Notes under the pieces: generated by a model | Told to the model about the DNA's origin: nothing | The model's input: only the letters and a program-made list of their open reading frames with translations | Database searches by the model: none | Translations under genes and position numbers: made by a program | Part shown: positions 49,660 through 58,827 of the stretch, piece by piece | Position numbering within the stretch: position 1 is the stretch's first letter | Layout: the number at the start of each line of letters is the position of its first letter | Assembly: GCA_018268395.1 (NCBI GenBank) | Contig: JAFDWQ010000005.1 | Coordinates: 1-64,000 of the forward strand | From: Armatimonadota bacterium | Lineage (GTDB): Bacteria; Armatimonadota; Fimbriimonadia; Fimbriimonadales; Fimbriimonadaceae | DNA: 64,000 nt | Direction of reading: 5' to 3'

Positions 49660-51555
49660 ATGAAGCACACTTACGACTCTGCAGTCTGCCGGGACTATCC
49701 GGTCTCCTCGCAGTTGGAATGGATCCTGACGAACGGGATCGGGGGGTTCGCCATGGGCACCGTCGCCGGTTCGAACACGAGGCGCTATCACGGGTTGCTC
49801 GTCGCCGCCGTCCGTCCTCCGACCGAACGCGTCGTCCTCCTGGCAGCGGTCGAAGCGTTCGCGATGGTCGAGGGTCGGAGCTACGGCCTGTCGACGAACC
49901 AGTACGTGGGAGCGGTCCATCCGCAGGGGCACCTGCTGATCGAGGAGTTCAGCGTCGGCTCTCACGCGGAATGGAGCTATGACTTGGACGGACACCGTCT
50001 GCGGCGCCGGATCCGGATGCATCCTGGAGAGAACGCCTGCACGATCGAGTACCAGAACATGTCGGCCGTACCCGTCCTACTTACGCTGCGGCCGCTCGTC
50101 TGCCACAAGTTCTATCATGATAATTTCCGGGTCACCGACTTCTACCCGCAGTTTCTCGTGTTCCCCGAGGGGCGGACGGTGCTGACCCACGAAGGCGACA
50201 AACTCTGTCTCGAACACCCGGACGCGGACCGGACACCGACGACGGGCTGGTACTACCGCTTCGAACACCCGCTCGAAGCCGTCCGCGGGCTCGATCCGAT
50301 CGACGACCTTTACTGCCCGTGCGAACTCCGCTACACGCTCGGCGCAGGGCAGACGGCCCGGTTGGTCGCATCGACGTCCGAAGACTCCGACCCGATCGGG
50401 TTCGAAGACGAAAAACCGGCCGTCGACGCCTCCCCGATCGACCTCCTGAAGTGCGCCGCACGCCATTACCTTGTCCGGACACCTGACCGTGCGACCGTGA
50501 TCGCGGGTTATCCGTGGTTCACCGATTGGGGCCGGGACACGATGGTCTGCCTTCCTGGGCTGTGCCTTCCGACGGGCGAGACCGGATTCGCCAAGGACGT
50601 CCTCAGGTCGTACGCAGCCCACTTGGACCGGGGACTCGTCCCTAACCGGTTCGCCGACAGGGATTCTCGTCCTGAATACAACACGGCCGACGGAACGCTG
50701 TGGTTCGTCCAAGCCCTGCACGCCGTCCTCGAGGCGGACTGGGACGAAGAGTTCGCGCAAGAAGCCCTGACGTGGTGTTTCGACGTCTTTGAATGGCACG
50801 TCAAAGGCACGAAGTTCGGGATCGGACTCGACAAGTCCGACAGCCTCCTCCGGCAAGGCGTGCCCGGTGTGCAGCTGACTTGGATGGACGCCAAGGTCGG
50901 CGACTGGGTCGTCACGCCCCGCCACGGCAAACCCGTCGAAGTGAACGGACTGTGGATCAACGCGCTCCGTGTGATGGAGCGACTCGCCCAGAAGCTCGGC
51001 GCCGATCCGGGCACCTTCACAGAACTGGCTGAAAAGGGTGAAGCCTCGTTCCGGGCCAAGTTCTGGAAGGAGTCGCTCGGTCACTACTTGGACACGGTGG
51101 AACCGGACGACGGAAGCCTACGACCGAACCAGCTCATCGCGATGTCGCTCCCGTTCGGGCCTGCCGAAGGGCCGAACGCCGTGCAAGCGCTCGAACTCGT
51201 CCGGCAGAAGCTCGTGACGCCGAACGGCGTCCGGACACTTGGCCCGGCCGAGCCCGGGTACCGAGGACGGTACGAGGGACCGATGGCGGAGCGGGATTCC
51301 GCGTACCACCAAGGCACGTCCTGGCCCTGGCTGCTCGGTCCGTACGCTTCGGCCGTGCTGCGGTTGAAAGGCGACGTCGAAGAAGTCAAAAGCCTCCTCA
51401 GCCCGGTGCGGCACTGGCTCTCGACCTATGGGATCGGCGGGATCGCCGAGGTCTACGACGGCGACGCGCCGCAAACGCCCGGCGGGTGCCCGTGGCAGGC
51501 CTGGAGCGTCGCGGAATGTCTGCGGGTCATGGACGCCGTCGAACGAGGAACCTAA
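49660..51555 (+). CDS. Glycogen debranching-type glucosidase (amylo-alpha-1,6-glucosidase)
   Basis: Protein of 631 aa from the ATG at 49660 (an ATG at 49639 is also possible; both lack a clear Shine-Dalgarno). The N-terminal domain (EWILTNGIGGFAMGTVAGSNTRRYHGLLVAA) and the C-terminal (alpha/alpha)6 barrel with DWGRDTMVCLPGLCL, EYNTADGTLWFVQALH and YHQGTSWPWLLGPYA match GDE_N/GDE_C (GH133-like) debranching glucosidases. Catalytic acids are within DWGRD and the ADGT helix. It hydrolyses alpha-1,6 branch points of glycogen or imported dextrins in the cytoplasm, complementing the secreted amylase next door. Confidence 0.92.
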   Translation: MKHTYDSAVCRDYPVSSQLEWILTNGIGGFAMGTVAGSNTRRYHGLLVAAVRPPTERVVLLAAVEAFAMVEGRSYGLSTNQYVGAVHPQGHLLIEEFSVGSHAEWSYDLDGHRLRRRIRMHPGENACTIEYQNMSAVPVLLTLRPLVCHKFYHDNFRVTDFYPQFLVFPEGRTVLTHEGDKLCLEHPDADRTPTTGWYYRFEHPLEAVRGLDPIDDLYCPCELRYTLGAGQTARLVASTSEDSDPIGFEDEKPAVDASPIDLLKCAARHYLVRTPDRATVIAGYPWFTDWGRDTMVCLPGLCLPTGETGFAKDVLRSYAAHLDRGLVPNRFADRDSRPEYNTADGTLWFVQALHAVLEADWDEEFAQEALTWCFDVFEWHVKGTKFGIGLDKSDSLLRQGVPGVQLTWMDAKVGDWVVTPRHGKPVEVNGLWINALRVMERLAQKLGADPGTFTELAEKGEASFRAKFWKESLGHYLDTVEPDDGSLRPNQLIAMSLPFGPAEGPNAVQALELVRQKLVTPNGVRTLGPAEPGYRGRYEGPMAERDSAYHQGTSWPWLLGPYASAVLRLKGDVEEVKSLLSPVRHWLSTYGIGGIAEVYDGDAPQTPGGCPWQAWSVAECLRVMDAVERGT

Positions 51556-51630
51556 GACTTCTACCGGTCAAAACCGGCCCGTTTCGAACGGGGCATGCGT
51601 TACACTCCTGTCCATTAGAGGTTTCTTCCT

Positions 51631-54369
51631 ATGAGACGCTCCTTGCTGCCGGCCGTTTTCGGCTCTTTCGTCGTTCTGGCCGGTCTTGCCGCCGCCGGCC
51701 GCCTTGTCCAACAAGGAGGGGCGACTGTGAAGGACGGCGTCGAGGCCATCGGCTCCAAGGCGCTCGCGTTCCGATATGCGCAGCGGCTCGATGGTCGGAA
51801 CGGGGTCCGGGCGGACGCGATGATGCGGGCCGTCGCGCAACGTAAGGCCCTGATCGAGGCTCAAGGCGGTCAGATCGCGGGCGGGCCCGTCTGGACGTAT
51901 CTCGGGCCCGACAACGTCGGCGGGCGCGTCCGATCGGTCGTGCCGCATCCGACCGTGGCAGGGACGCTTTGGATCGCATCGGTCGGGGGCGGCATTTGGA
52001 AGACGACGAACTCCGGTTCGAGCTGGTTTCCGCTGAACGAAAACCTCCCGTCGCTCTGCATCGGCTCTTTGATCATCGACAAATCGAACCCGAGCGTCCT
52101 CTACGCGGGCTCGGGTGAGAGCTACTTCGACTCGGAATTCGCCGAAAACAACAAAGCTGCGGTCCAAGGCGCCGGGATCTACAAGACGACGGACGGAGGG
52201 ACGTCGTGGAACCAATTGGCTTCGACCGTCAATCCTGACTTCAACTGCGTCAGCCGCTTGGCGATGAGCCCGACCGACCCGCTGACGATCTTGGCGTCGA
52301 CCGACACCGGCCTGTTCCGGACGACGGACGGCGGTCAGACGTGGGTCAAGGTCTATAACGGCAAGGTCTTCGACGTCGACTTCCACCCGACCGACCCGAA
52401 CCGCGCGGTGGCGGGCCTGCCCGCCGCTCCGGGCGTCGTGAGATCGGCCGATGGAGGTCAGACATGGTCGGCCTCGACGGGGATCGCGTCGACGATCCGC
52501 TGTGAGACGGCCTGGTCTAAGAGCGCGCCCAACAACGTGTACGCTGCCGTCTGCACCGGTAGCTCGTTCAAAGTCTGGAAATCGACCGACAGCGGTCAGA
52601 CATGGGTGGTCAAGACGACCTCGAGCTTCGGAAACTACGAAGCCTATAACTGCATGATTTGGGTCGATCCGACCAACGACAACAACCTGATCGTCGGCGG
52701 TGTCAACGCTTACCGCAGTACGAACCAAGGCGTTTCCGGTTCCCAGGCGTTCACGAACGTCCATCTCGACTTCCATTGGCTCGCCGAAGAGCCTGGGTTC
52801 GACGGGACGACGAAGAGGCGCGTCTGGTTCGGGACGGACGGTGGCGTCGCGACCGCGGCCAACGTCTACGCCAACACGACGACCGACCTGAACAACAGCC
52901 TCGGGATCACGCAGTTCTACGGCGGGGCGATGAACGACTCCACGGGCCGTATCGTCGCAGGGGCGCAGGACAACTATACGCAGGTCGGCTCAGGGTCCTT
53001 GAACTGGGTGGCCGAGATCGGCGGGGACGGCGTGCATTGCGCCAACGACCCGTCGTTCCCGAACACGTTCTACGCCGGCTATTACTACATGAACATGTTC
53101 CGGAGTACGGACGGTGGGAACAACTTCGGAACGGACGTGACCGCAGGTATCTCGGACCGGGGAAACGAAGTCAACTGCAACTTCATTCCGTACTTGACCC
53201 TCGACCCGAACCAGTCGAACACGATGTTGGCCTGTTGCCGACGGCTGTGGAGGTCGACGAACATCCGGACGGGTAACCCGCCGACGTGGACCGCGATCAA
53301 ACCGCCGATCGCCGCCGGGCCAGGCGGAGGAGGCGGCGAAGGTGGGCCCCCGCCCGATCACTTCGCTTCAGAGATGCCCTACAACTTGTCCTTCTGCGCC
53401 ATCGCAAAGGGTGATTCGAACGTGATCTGGGCCGGCCATAACAACGGGCAGCTTTACAAGACCACGAACGGGACGGCGGGCAGTCCTTCGTGGACACGCG
53501 TGGACCTGAACGGTCCGCTTCCCGCGCGCTGGATCTCGAGCATCGTCATCGACCCGGGGGACAAGGACCATGTGTACGTCGCCTTCATGGGTTGGACGGA
53601 CGACAACCTGTGGGAGACGAACGACGGCGGTGCGACGTTCCATCAGGTCACGGGCATCGGCCAGAGGCATATTCCCGAGGCGCCCGTCAGCGCCTTTGCC
53701 CTCGATCCCCTCCGACCTGGGCACCTTTTCGCGGGCACGGACATCGGGATCTTCGTCAGTTGGGACAACGGACAAAGCTGGTCCGTCGAGACTCAGGGGC
53801 CCGGCACCGTCCCCATCGACTTCTTCCAGTGGAGGAACAACTCGACCCTCGTCACCTACACGTATGGGCGCGGGGCCTGGTCCGGGGCCGTCGGTCCGGC
53901 CGATACGAGCGTCGGCCCGACCGGCTTCCAAACCGTAAGAGGGCGGACGGTTGCCGGCGGACTGTCTTCGCTACAAGCGAGCGACGATGCCGATCTGACG
54001 GTCGCAATGGGCCCGATCGTTCCCGGCCAAGACGAAGCGCCGGTCACGGTGGACATGACGACCGTCGCACCGGGATCGGTCGCTAACGGGATCACGGTCA
54101 CGTTGGAATCGTCCGGTTCGGCCGTCGGACTGACCCAAGAACTTTACGCCTATGACTTCGACGCTCAGGCGTGGGTCCTCTTGGACGCGAGGACAGCGAC
54201 ACTCGCCGATCAAGTCGTCTCGGTTCCGGTCGGTGCGTCCGCGTCCCGGTTCATCGCCCCGACGACAAGGGAAATGAAGGTGCGCTACCGGCTCAAAGCC
54301 GCGGGTCCCGCCCCGACCGGAAAGTGGCACGCGGCCCTCGACAGGGTGCGGTGGACGGTGTCCCAGTAG
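51631..54369 (+). CDS. Secreted Asp-box (BNR/sortilin-like) repeat protein
   Basis: Protein of 912 aa. A signal-like hydrophobic N terminus (residues 5-22, LPAVFGSFVVLAGLAAAG) is followed by repeats of the Asp-box/BNR type: S-x-D-G-G-x-T-W as TTDGGTSWNQ, TTDGGQTWVK, SADGGQTWSA, STDSGQTWVV, ETNDGGATFHQ. They would form a beta-propeller like sialidase or Vps10/sortilin domains. A Pro/Gly-rich linker lies near 560. Residues 766-912 are a domain shared with the protein at 35073-37457. No catalytic motif of sialidases is apparent. It is convergent with the ABC-F gene (1-bp gap). Confidence 0.88.
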   Translation: MRRSLLPAVFGSFVVLAGLAAAGRLVQQGGATVKDGVEAIGSKALAFRYAQRLDGRNGVRADAMMRAVAQRKALIEAQGGQIAGGPVWTYLGPDNVGGRVRSVVPHPTVAGTLWIASVGGGIWKTTNSGSSWFPLNENLPSLCIGSLIIDKSNPSVLYAGSGESYFDSEFAENNKAAVQGAGIYKTTDGGTSWNQLASTVNPDFNCVSRLAMSPTDPLTILASTDTGLFRTTDGGQTWVKVYNGKVFDVDFHPTDPNRAVAGLPAAPGVVRSADGGQTWSASTGIASTIRCETAWSKSAPNNVYAAVCTGSSFKVWKSTDSGQTWVVKTTSSFGNYEAYNCMIWVDPTNDNNLIVGGVNAYRSTNQGVSGSQAFTNVHLDFHWLAEEPGFDGTTKRRVWFGTDGGVATAANVYANTTTDLNNSLGITQFYGGAMNDSTGRIVAGAQDNYTQVGSGSLNWVAEIGGDGVHCANDPSFPNTFYAGYYYMNMFRSTDGGNNFGTDVTAGISDRGNEVNCNFIPYLTLDPNQSNTMLACCRRLWRSTNIRTGNPPTWTAIKPPIAAGPGGGGGEGGPPPDHFASEMPYNLSFCAIAKGDSNVIWAGHNNGQLYKTTNGTAGSPSWTRVDLNGPLPARWISSIVIDPGDKDHVYVAFMGWTDDNLWETNDGGATFHQVTGIGQRHIPEAPVSAFALDPLRPGHLFAGTDIGIFVSWDNGQSWSVETQGPGTVPIDFFQWRNNSTLVTYTYGRGAWSGAVGPADTSVGPTGFQTVRGRTVAGGLSSLQASDDADLTVAMGPIVPGQDEAPVTVDMTTVAPGSVANGITVTLESSGSAVGLTQELYAYDFDAQAWVLLDARTATLADQVVSVPVGASASRFIAPTTREMKVRYRLKAAGPAPTGKWHAALDRVRWTVSQ

Positions 54370-54370
54370 C

Positions 54371-56299
54371 TCACTTCGCGTCGCGGAACGTGACGCCCGT
54401 CGGCCCTTGGAGCACTTTCATGGCTTCAAGGGCCTTGACCTGCTCTTCCCAAGCGGCCATGCTCGACGCGACGTGCTCCGTCTTGGACTGGTAGCGGCGG
54501 GTCAGGTCGAAAACGTCGGCGGTAGGCGGCAGCTCGGCCAGCTCCTTCTCGATGGCTCGGAGGTCCTTCTCGGCTTGAGACACCTCGTCTTCGAGTTCGG
54601 CGACCAGTTTCTCCAGACGCCCGATCTCCTTGCTGACTTCTCGGGGAGACAGTCCAGGCGTCACGTCTTGCGTCTTGGCGGCGGTGGCGGGCGTCTTTGC
54701 GGAAACCGTCTCTGTCGGTTTGCGTCCGGAACGGTAGTCGGCGTACCCGCCGGAATACGCGACGGCCCCTGACTTTCGGACGTCGAGGATCCGGTCCGTC
54801 ACTTGGGACAAAAGCCAGCGGTCGTGGCTGATCAGCACCAATGTCCCGCCGTACTCTTTGAGCACCTCGGCCAGCGCCTCGCGGCTGTCCATGTCGAGAT
54901 GGTTCGTCGGTTCGTCTAGGACAAGGAGGTTGGGGTTCAACTGCGTCAGACGCGCCAGTTCGAGTTTGTTCTTTTCGCCTCCGCTCAGGGTCTTGACCTG
55001 ACGCAAGACGTCCTCGCCGGAAAAGAGGAAACGCCCGAGCAGGTCGCGGGCGGGCCCCGTGTCCATGTTCGCTTCGTAGACCATGTATCCGAGCGGCGTC
55101 ATGTCCGGGTCCAAGTCCGTGACGTCCTGTCGGAAATAGCCGCAGACGACGTTCGCCCCCAAGCGGGACCGACCGCCCAATGCTTCGTTTTCACCGAGGA
55201 CGGTCCGCAACAGTGTCGACTTGCCCGCACCGTTCTCTCCGATGACGCCCCATCTCTCCCCCCAACGGACCGTCCAGTCGAGGGGAGGGAACAGCGGAGC
55301 CCCGAAACCGACCGAGAGTGTCTCGCACGAGAGAACGAGGTCGCCCGAGCGGGCGGCCTTCCCAAATCCGGCCGCCATGCCCTTGTCGCGCTCAGGCCCC
55401 GAAACCTTGCCCTCGATCAGGCGGTTCATGAGTTTCTGCCGGCCCCGGGCTTGAGCCGTCCGTTGACTGTTCATGAACCGTCGAACATATTCGTCAAGCT
55501 TCTCGATCTCGGCCTGTTGTTTCACCGAGAGGGCGGCCCGACGTTCGTCGTCCTCGGCCTTGAGTTTCAAGTACTTGTCGAAACCGCCCTCGAAACCCTT
55601 GACCGTCCGCTCCCTGAGGTCTAGGACCGATTCGGCCGTGTTCTGGAGGAACACGCGGTCGTGGCTGACGAGGAGCACCGCTCCGTGGTAGGCGACGATC
55701 CACTTTTCGAGCCACTCCGTAGCCTCGAGGTCGAGATGGTTCGTCGGTTCGTCCAGGATCAAGAGGTCCGGCTCTTCTAACAAGAGTCGCGCGAGGGCGA
55801 GCCGCGTGCGCTCGCCGCCGCTCAAGACCGAAACAGGCTTGTCGAAGTCCTCTTCAGGAAAACCCATGCGTTTCAGCACGGTCGTCGCGTCGTGTTCGAG
55901 CGAATACCCTTCGGCTTCGAGGAAGTGCTCGTGGACCAAAGCGTACTCTTCGAGTTCGTCCTCGGTCGGGCCGTCTTCCAGCCGCCGTTCCAGTTCGGTG
56001 AGGCGCTCCTTGAGCGCGAGTTGATCGGCCTGGCCCGCCTGGGCTTCTTCGCGGACCGTCCGGTCGGACTCGCGGCCGTGCTCCTGTCGCAAGTACCCGA
56101 TCTTTGCTCCGCGAGCGATCTGGACCGAACCCGCGTCGGGTTCCGACTCGCCGATCAGGATCTTCAGGAGCGTCGTCTTGCCCGTTCCGTTCCGACCGAC
56201 CAGCGCCACCTTCTGCTTCCGCTCGATGCGGAAGCTCACGCCTTCGAGGACGATGTCCGTCCCGAACGATTTGGAGACGCCGTTGACGCCGAGCAGCAC
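54371..56299 (-). CDS. ABC-F family ATPase (translation-factor-type, Uup/EttA-like)
   Basis: Soluble ABC protein of 642 aa with two nucleotide-binding domains and no membrane segments. Domain 1: Walker A GRNGTGKTT, signature LSGGERTRLALARLLL, Walker B LILDEPTNHLD. Domain 2: GENGAGKST, LSGGEKNKLELARL, LLVLDEPTNHLD. The linker contains ALSVKQQAEIEKLDEYVRRFMNSQRTAQARGRQK, the typical ABC-F interdomain tether, and a C-terminal coiled coil (KEIGRLEKLVAELEDEVSQAEKDLRAIEKELAEL) as in Uup. Such proteins bind ribosomes and relieve stalls. Convergent with the preceding secreted protein. Confidence 0.93.
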   Translation of the reverse strand: MLLGVNGVSKSFGTDIVLEGVSFRIERKQKVALVGRNGTGKTTLLKILIGESEPDAGSVQIARGAKIGYLRQEHGRESDRTVREEAQAGQADQLALKERLTELERRLEDGPTEDELEEYALVHEHFLEAEGYSLEHDATTVLKRMGFPEEDFDKPVSVLSGGERTRLALARLLLEEPDLLILDEPTNHLDLEATEWLEKWIVAYHGAVLLVSHDRVFLQNTAESVLDLRERTVKGFEGGFDKYLKLKAEDDERRAALSVKQQAEIEKLDEYVRRFMNSQRTAQARGRQKLMNRLIEGKVSGPERDKGMAAGFGKAARSGDLVLSCETLSVGFGAPLFPPLDWTVRWGERWGVIGENGAGKSTLLRTVLGENEALGGRSRLGANVVCGYFRQDVTDLDPDMTPLGYMVYEANMDTGPARDLLGRFLFSGEDVLRQVKTLSGGEKNKLELARLTQLNPNLLVLDEPTNHLDMDSREALAEVLKEYGGTLVLISHDRWLLSQVTDRILDVRKSGAVAYSGGYADYRSGRKPTETVSAKTPATAAKTQDVTPGLSPREVSKEIGRLEKLVAELEDEVSQAEKDLRAIEKELAELPPTADVFDLTRRYQSKTEHVASSMAAWEEQVKALEAMKVLQGPTGVTFRDAK

Positions 56300-56392
56300 C
56301 GGGCGAGTTTACAGGCCGCCCGCCGTCTTTGGCCGCAATGTCCTACCGCCGGTGTCGCGCGGGCCGGACGGAGTTGAGAGTAACCTCCAAGC

Positions 56393-57373
56393 GTGAAAAT
56401 CGGTCTCTTCATCGCGCTGTTCGGCGATAAGCCCCTGGAAGAAGCCCTGGACATGGCCGTGGCCGCCGGAGTCCAAGCGGTCGAGATCGGAGCCGGGGCC
56501 TACCCTGGCAGTCCGCACATCGACGTCCCCGCGCTGTTGGAAGACAAGTCGGCACGGGAGAAGCTGATGAAAGCGGTCCAGAAACGGGAACTCGTTCTCT
56601 CGGCGCTCAGCGTCCACGGCAATCCGCTCCATCCCGACAAGAAGACCGCAAAGGAGCACCACGACGTCTTTGTCAACGCGGTCAAGCTCGCCGACGCGCT
56701 CGATGTGCGGCTTGTGAACGGGTTCAGCGGGTGTCCGGGCGACGGGCCGAAGGCCGTCAACCCCAACTGGGTGACCTGCGCTTGGCCGGACGAGTTCAGG
56801 GACATCCTGGAGTGGCAGTGGAAGGAAGCCGTCCTGCCTTATTGGACCGAGCAGGCGAAGCTTCTCAAGAAACACGACGTCAAGTTCTGCATCGAGATGC
56901 ACCCCGGGTTCGTGTGCTACTCCAACGACACCCTCCTCAAGCTGCGGAACGGCGTCAAGGACGGCGAGCAGATCGGGGCCAACTTCGACCCGAGCCATCT
57001 CTGGTGGCAGGGCATCGATCCGATCGCTGCGGTCCGCCAACTGGGCAGGGAAGGGGCGCTCTACCATGTCCACGCCAAAGACACGCGCATCGATCCGTAC
57101 ACGTCGGCCCTGAACGGAAACCTGGACACGAAGAGCTATGGCGACATCGGAGAAAGGTCGTGGGTGTTCCGCAGCGTCGGCTACGGGCACGGGATCGAGT
57201 GGTGGAAGGACTTCGTCAGCACCCTCAGGACCGTGGGTTACGACCACGTCGTCAGCATCGAGCATGAAGACGGTCTGATGTCTCCGGCCGAAGGACTGAG
57301 CAAGGCGATCGAGGTCCTCAAACAGGCCGTGATCGAGCAGCCCGCCGGTGCCATGTTCTGGGCGAAGGACTGA
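56393..57373 (+). CDS. Sugar phosphate isomerase/epimerase-like TIM barrel protein
   Basis: Protein of 326 aa with a GTG start at 56393. The AP_endonuc_2/xylose isomerase-like TIM barrel pattern is clear: KIGLFIALFGDKPLEEALDMAVAAGVQAVEIGAGAYPGSPHID, ELVLSALSVHGNPLHPD, VKFCIEMHPGFVCYS, IGANFDPSHLWWQGIDP, LYHVHAKDTRID. Metal-binding Glu/Asp/His residues are in place (IEMHPG, DPSHL, HVHAKD). Members isomerise sugars or inositol derivatives. No neighbouring sugar dehydrogenase is present, so the substrate is open. Confidence 0.9.
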   Translation: MKIGLFIALFGDKPLEEALDMAVAAGVQAVEIGAGAYPGSPHIDVPALLEDKSAREKLMKAVQKRELVLSALSVHGNPLHPDKKTAKEHHDVFVNAVKLADALDVRLVNGFSGCPGDGPKAVNPNWVTCAWPDEFRDILEWQWKEAVLPYWTEQAKLLKKHDVKFCIEMHPGFVCYSNDTLLKLRNGVKDGEQIGANFDPSHLWWQGIDPIAAVRQLGREGALYHVHAKDTRIDPYTSALNGNLDTKSYGDIGERSWVFRSVGYGHGIEWWKDFVSTLRTVGYDHVVSIEHEDGLMSPAEGLSKAIEVLKQAVIEQPAGAMFWAKD

Positions 57374-57425
57374 CTTCTGAGCAAGTCCGGACGTCGGACG
57401 ACGGAATTCATCCGACGTTCAGAAG
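57374..57425 (+). other. Large bipartite hairpin between the TIM barrel and globin genes
   Basis: Two nested inverted repeats: CTTCTGA (57374-57380) with TCAGAAG (57419-57425), and ACGTCGGA (57391-57398) with TCCGACGT (57411-57418), with a 10-nt bulge on the left side only. It starts at the stop codon of the TIM barrel gene. No U-tract follows, so it may be a processing/stability element or weak terminator. Confidence 0.55.
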
Positions 57426-57469
57426 CGTGTCAAAAGTCGTCAAGGCAGGGCGTGTGAAATCGCCTTGTC

Positions 57470-58339
57470 ATGAAACGAACGTGTCTCCTCGTCCTCGGCC
57501 TCACGTTGGCCGCCGTTTGCCACGCCCAAGACGACGTCTGGTGGCCGAAGCAGTCCCGGTCGCTCTATCAAGACCTGGGAGGGATCCATAAGGTCGCCGC
57601 GATCGTCGACGCCTTCTCGATGAAAGCGTCCATGGATCCGACCGTCCAGTCCAACGCGAACTGCAAGACGGCTTTCTCCAAGGGGATGCGCCCGTTCTTC
57701 AACTACTCCATGACGGGTTGGCTCTCGCAGATGTGGGGCGGGCCGCAGAAGTACACCGGCCCCGACATGGTCGCGTGGCACAGGGCAGCGCACATCTCGG
57801 ACGAAGAGTGGACGGCCGGCTCCAAGATCTTCGTCATGGTGCTGAACGACATGAAGGTCAAGCCCGAAGTCCAGAAGCGCGTCGGAGAGTTCTTCGGAGG
57901 CTTCCGGAAGCAGATGACGATGGACGGATCGGTGTCGTTCACGATGCCCATGGCCGGATCCGAGACGCTTTTCACTCGGCTCGGCGGAACGCCGGCGATC
58001 AGCGCCGTCGTGGACGAATTCGTCAACCGGCTCGCTTCGGATCCCGTCGTCATGGGGAACAAGAACGTCGTAAAGTCCCTGACGAGCGGTCACGCGACCG
58101 GAGCCGGCATCAAGTATTTGGTGACCGAGCAGCTCGTCATGGCCTCCGGCGGGCCGGCCAAGTACAGCGGCCGTGACATGGCCGCCTCCCACAAAGGCTT
58201 GATGATCACGGAAGACGAGTGGGCGTCCAGCGCGAAGATCTTGAAAGCCGTGCTCGACGACTTTAAGGTGCCTGCGAAGGAACAAGGCGAGGTCTTCGCC
58301 GCCATCACATCGACGAAGAAAGACATCGTCGGCAAGTAG
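57470..58339 (+). CDS. Secreted protein with two truncated-haemoglobin (group I-like) domains
   Basis: Protein of 289 aa with a signal peptide (residues 1-19, TCLLVLGLTLAAVCHA). Two truncated-globin repeats are visible: residues ~30-145 (SLYQDLGGIHKVAAIVDAF, MWGGPQKYTGPDMVAWHRAAHIS) and ~165-280 (TLFTRLGGTPAISAVVDEF, MASGGPAKYSGRDMAASHKGLMIT). Each has a candidate proximal haem His (104 and 241) in the M-x-x-x-H context. Secreted tandem truncated haemoglobins are unusual; roles in oxygen, NO or peroxide handling outside the cytoplasm are possible. Haem binding is inferred. Confidence 0.85.
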   Translation: MKRTCLLVLGLTLAAVCHAQDDVWWPKQSRSLYQDLGGIHKVAAIVDAFSMKASMDPTVQSNANCKTAFSKGMRPFFNYSMTGWLSQMWGGPQKYTGPDMVAWHRAAHISDEEWTAGSKIFVMVLNDMKVKPEVQKRVGEFFGGFRKQMTMDGSVSFTMPMAGSETLFTRLGGTPAISAVVDEFVNRLASDPVVMGNKNVVKSLTSGHATGAGIKYLVTEQLVMASGGPAKYSGRDMAASHKGLMITEDEWASSAKILKAVLDDFKVPAKEQGEVFAAITSTKKDIVGK

Positions 58340-58366
58340 TTTCCCTCTCCTGAAATCGCTTGCTTC

Positions 58367-58400
58367 GCGCCCGGCGGTCACGAGCCCCGGGCGCACTTTT
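58367..58400 (+). terminator. Terminator of the globin gene
   Basis: GCGCCCGG (58367-58374) and CCGGGCGC (58387-58394) form an 8-bp stem with a 12-nt loop, followed by ACTTTT. The neighbouring convergent gene ends at 58400. Confidence 0.75.
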
Positions 58401-58774
58401 CAGGTCGCTTCCCGCGGTTGGAACAGTTCGATCGGATTGCCGCTCGGATCCTCGATCACGACCTGTGAACCGCCTGGACCCCTGACGACATCGTTCCTGA
58501 AACGGACTCCGGCGTCCTTCATTCCTCGGACGTCGCGCTCGATATCGTCGGTCAGGACGACGATGCGGTTCCAGCCGCCCGGTCCGGGCTTCCCTCCGTC
58601 CGGCATCGGACGTGCCGCGGACGAAGACGGTCCAGCGAGCCATAGGTCGAGTCCGTCCTTTTCCACGCGGGCGAACGGGGCTCCGAACGACTCCACGAGC
58701 GTGAAGCCGAGGGACTCCGTATAGAACGTGACCGCGGCGTCCACGTCCTCGACCATGTACCTGACCGTCGTCAT
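58400..58774 (-). CDS. VOC/glyoxalase-family protein
   Basis: Protein of 124 aa from the ATG at 58774 (a start at 58792 adds six residues). The vicinal-oxygen-chelate fold is shown by VRYMVEDVDAAVTFYTESLGFTL at the N terminus, VVLTDDIERDVRGMKDAGVRF in the middle and VVIEDPSGNPIELFQP at the end, with the usual C-terminal Glu of E-L-F as metal ligand. Members act on diverse small molecules (glyoxalase, antibiotic resistance, dioxygenase). No partner indicates the substrate. Confidence 0.85.
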   Translation of the reverse strand: MTTVRYMVEDVDAAVTFYTESLGFTLVESFGAPFARVEKDGLDLWLAGPSSSAARPMPDGGKPGPGGWNRIVVLTDDIERDVRGMKDAGVRFRNDVVRGPGGSQVVIEDPSGNPIELFQPREAT

Positions 58775-58827
58775 GCCGTACCGATCGTACACTCTTTGCG
58801 GCGGAACGCGCGGGTAGCCTCTACGGC

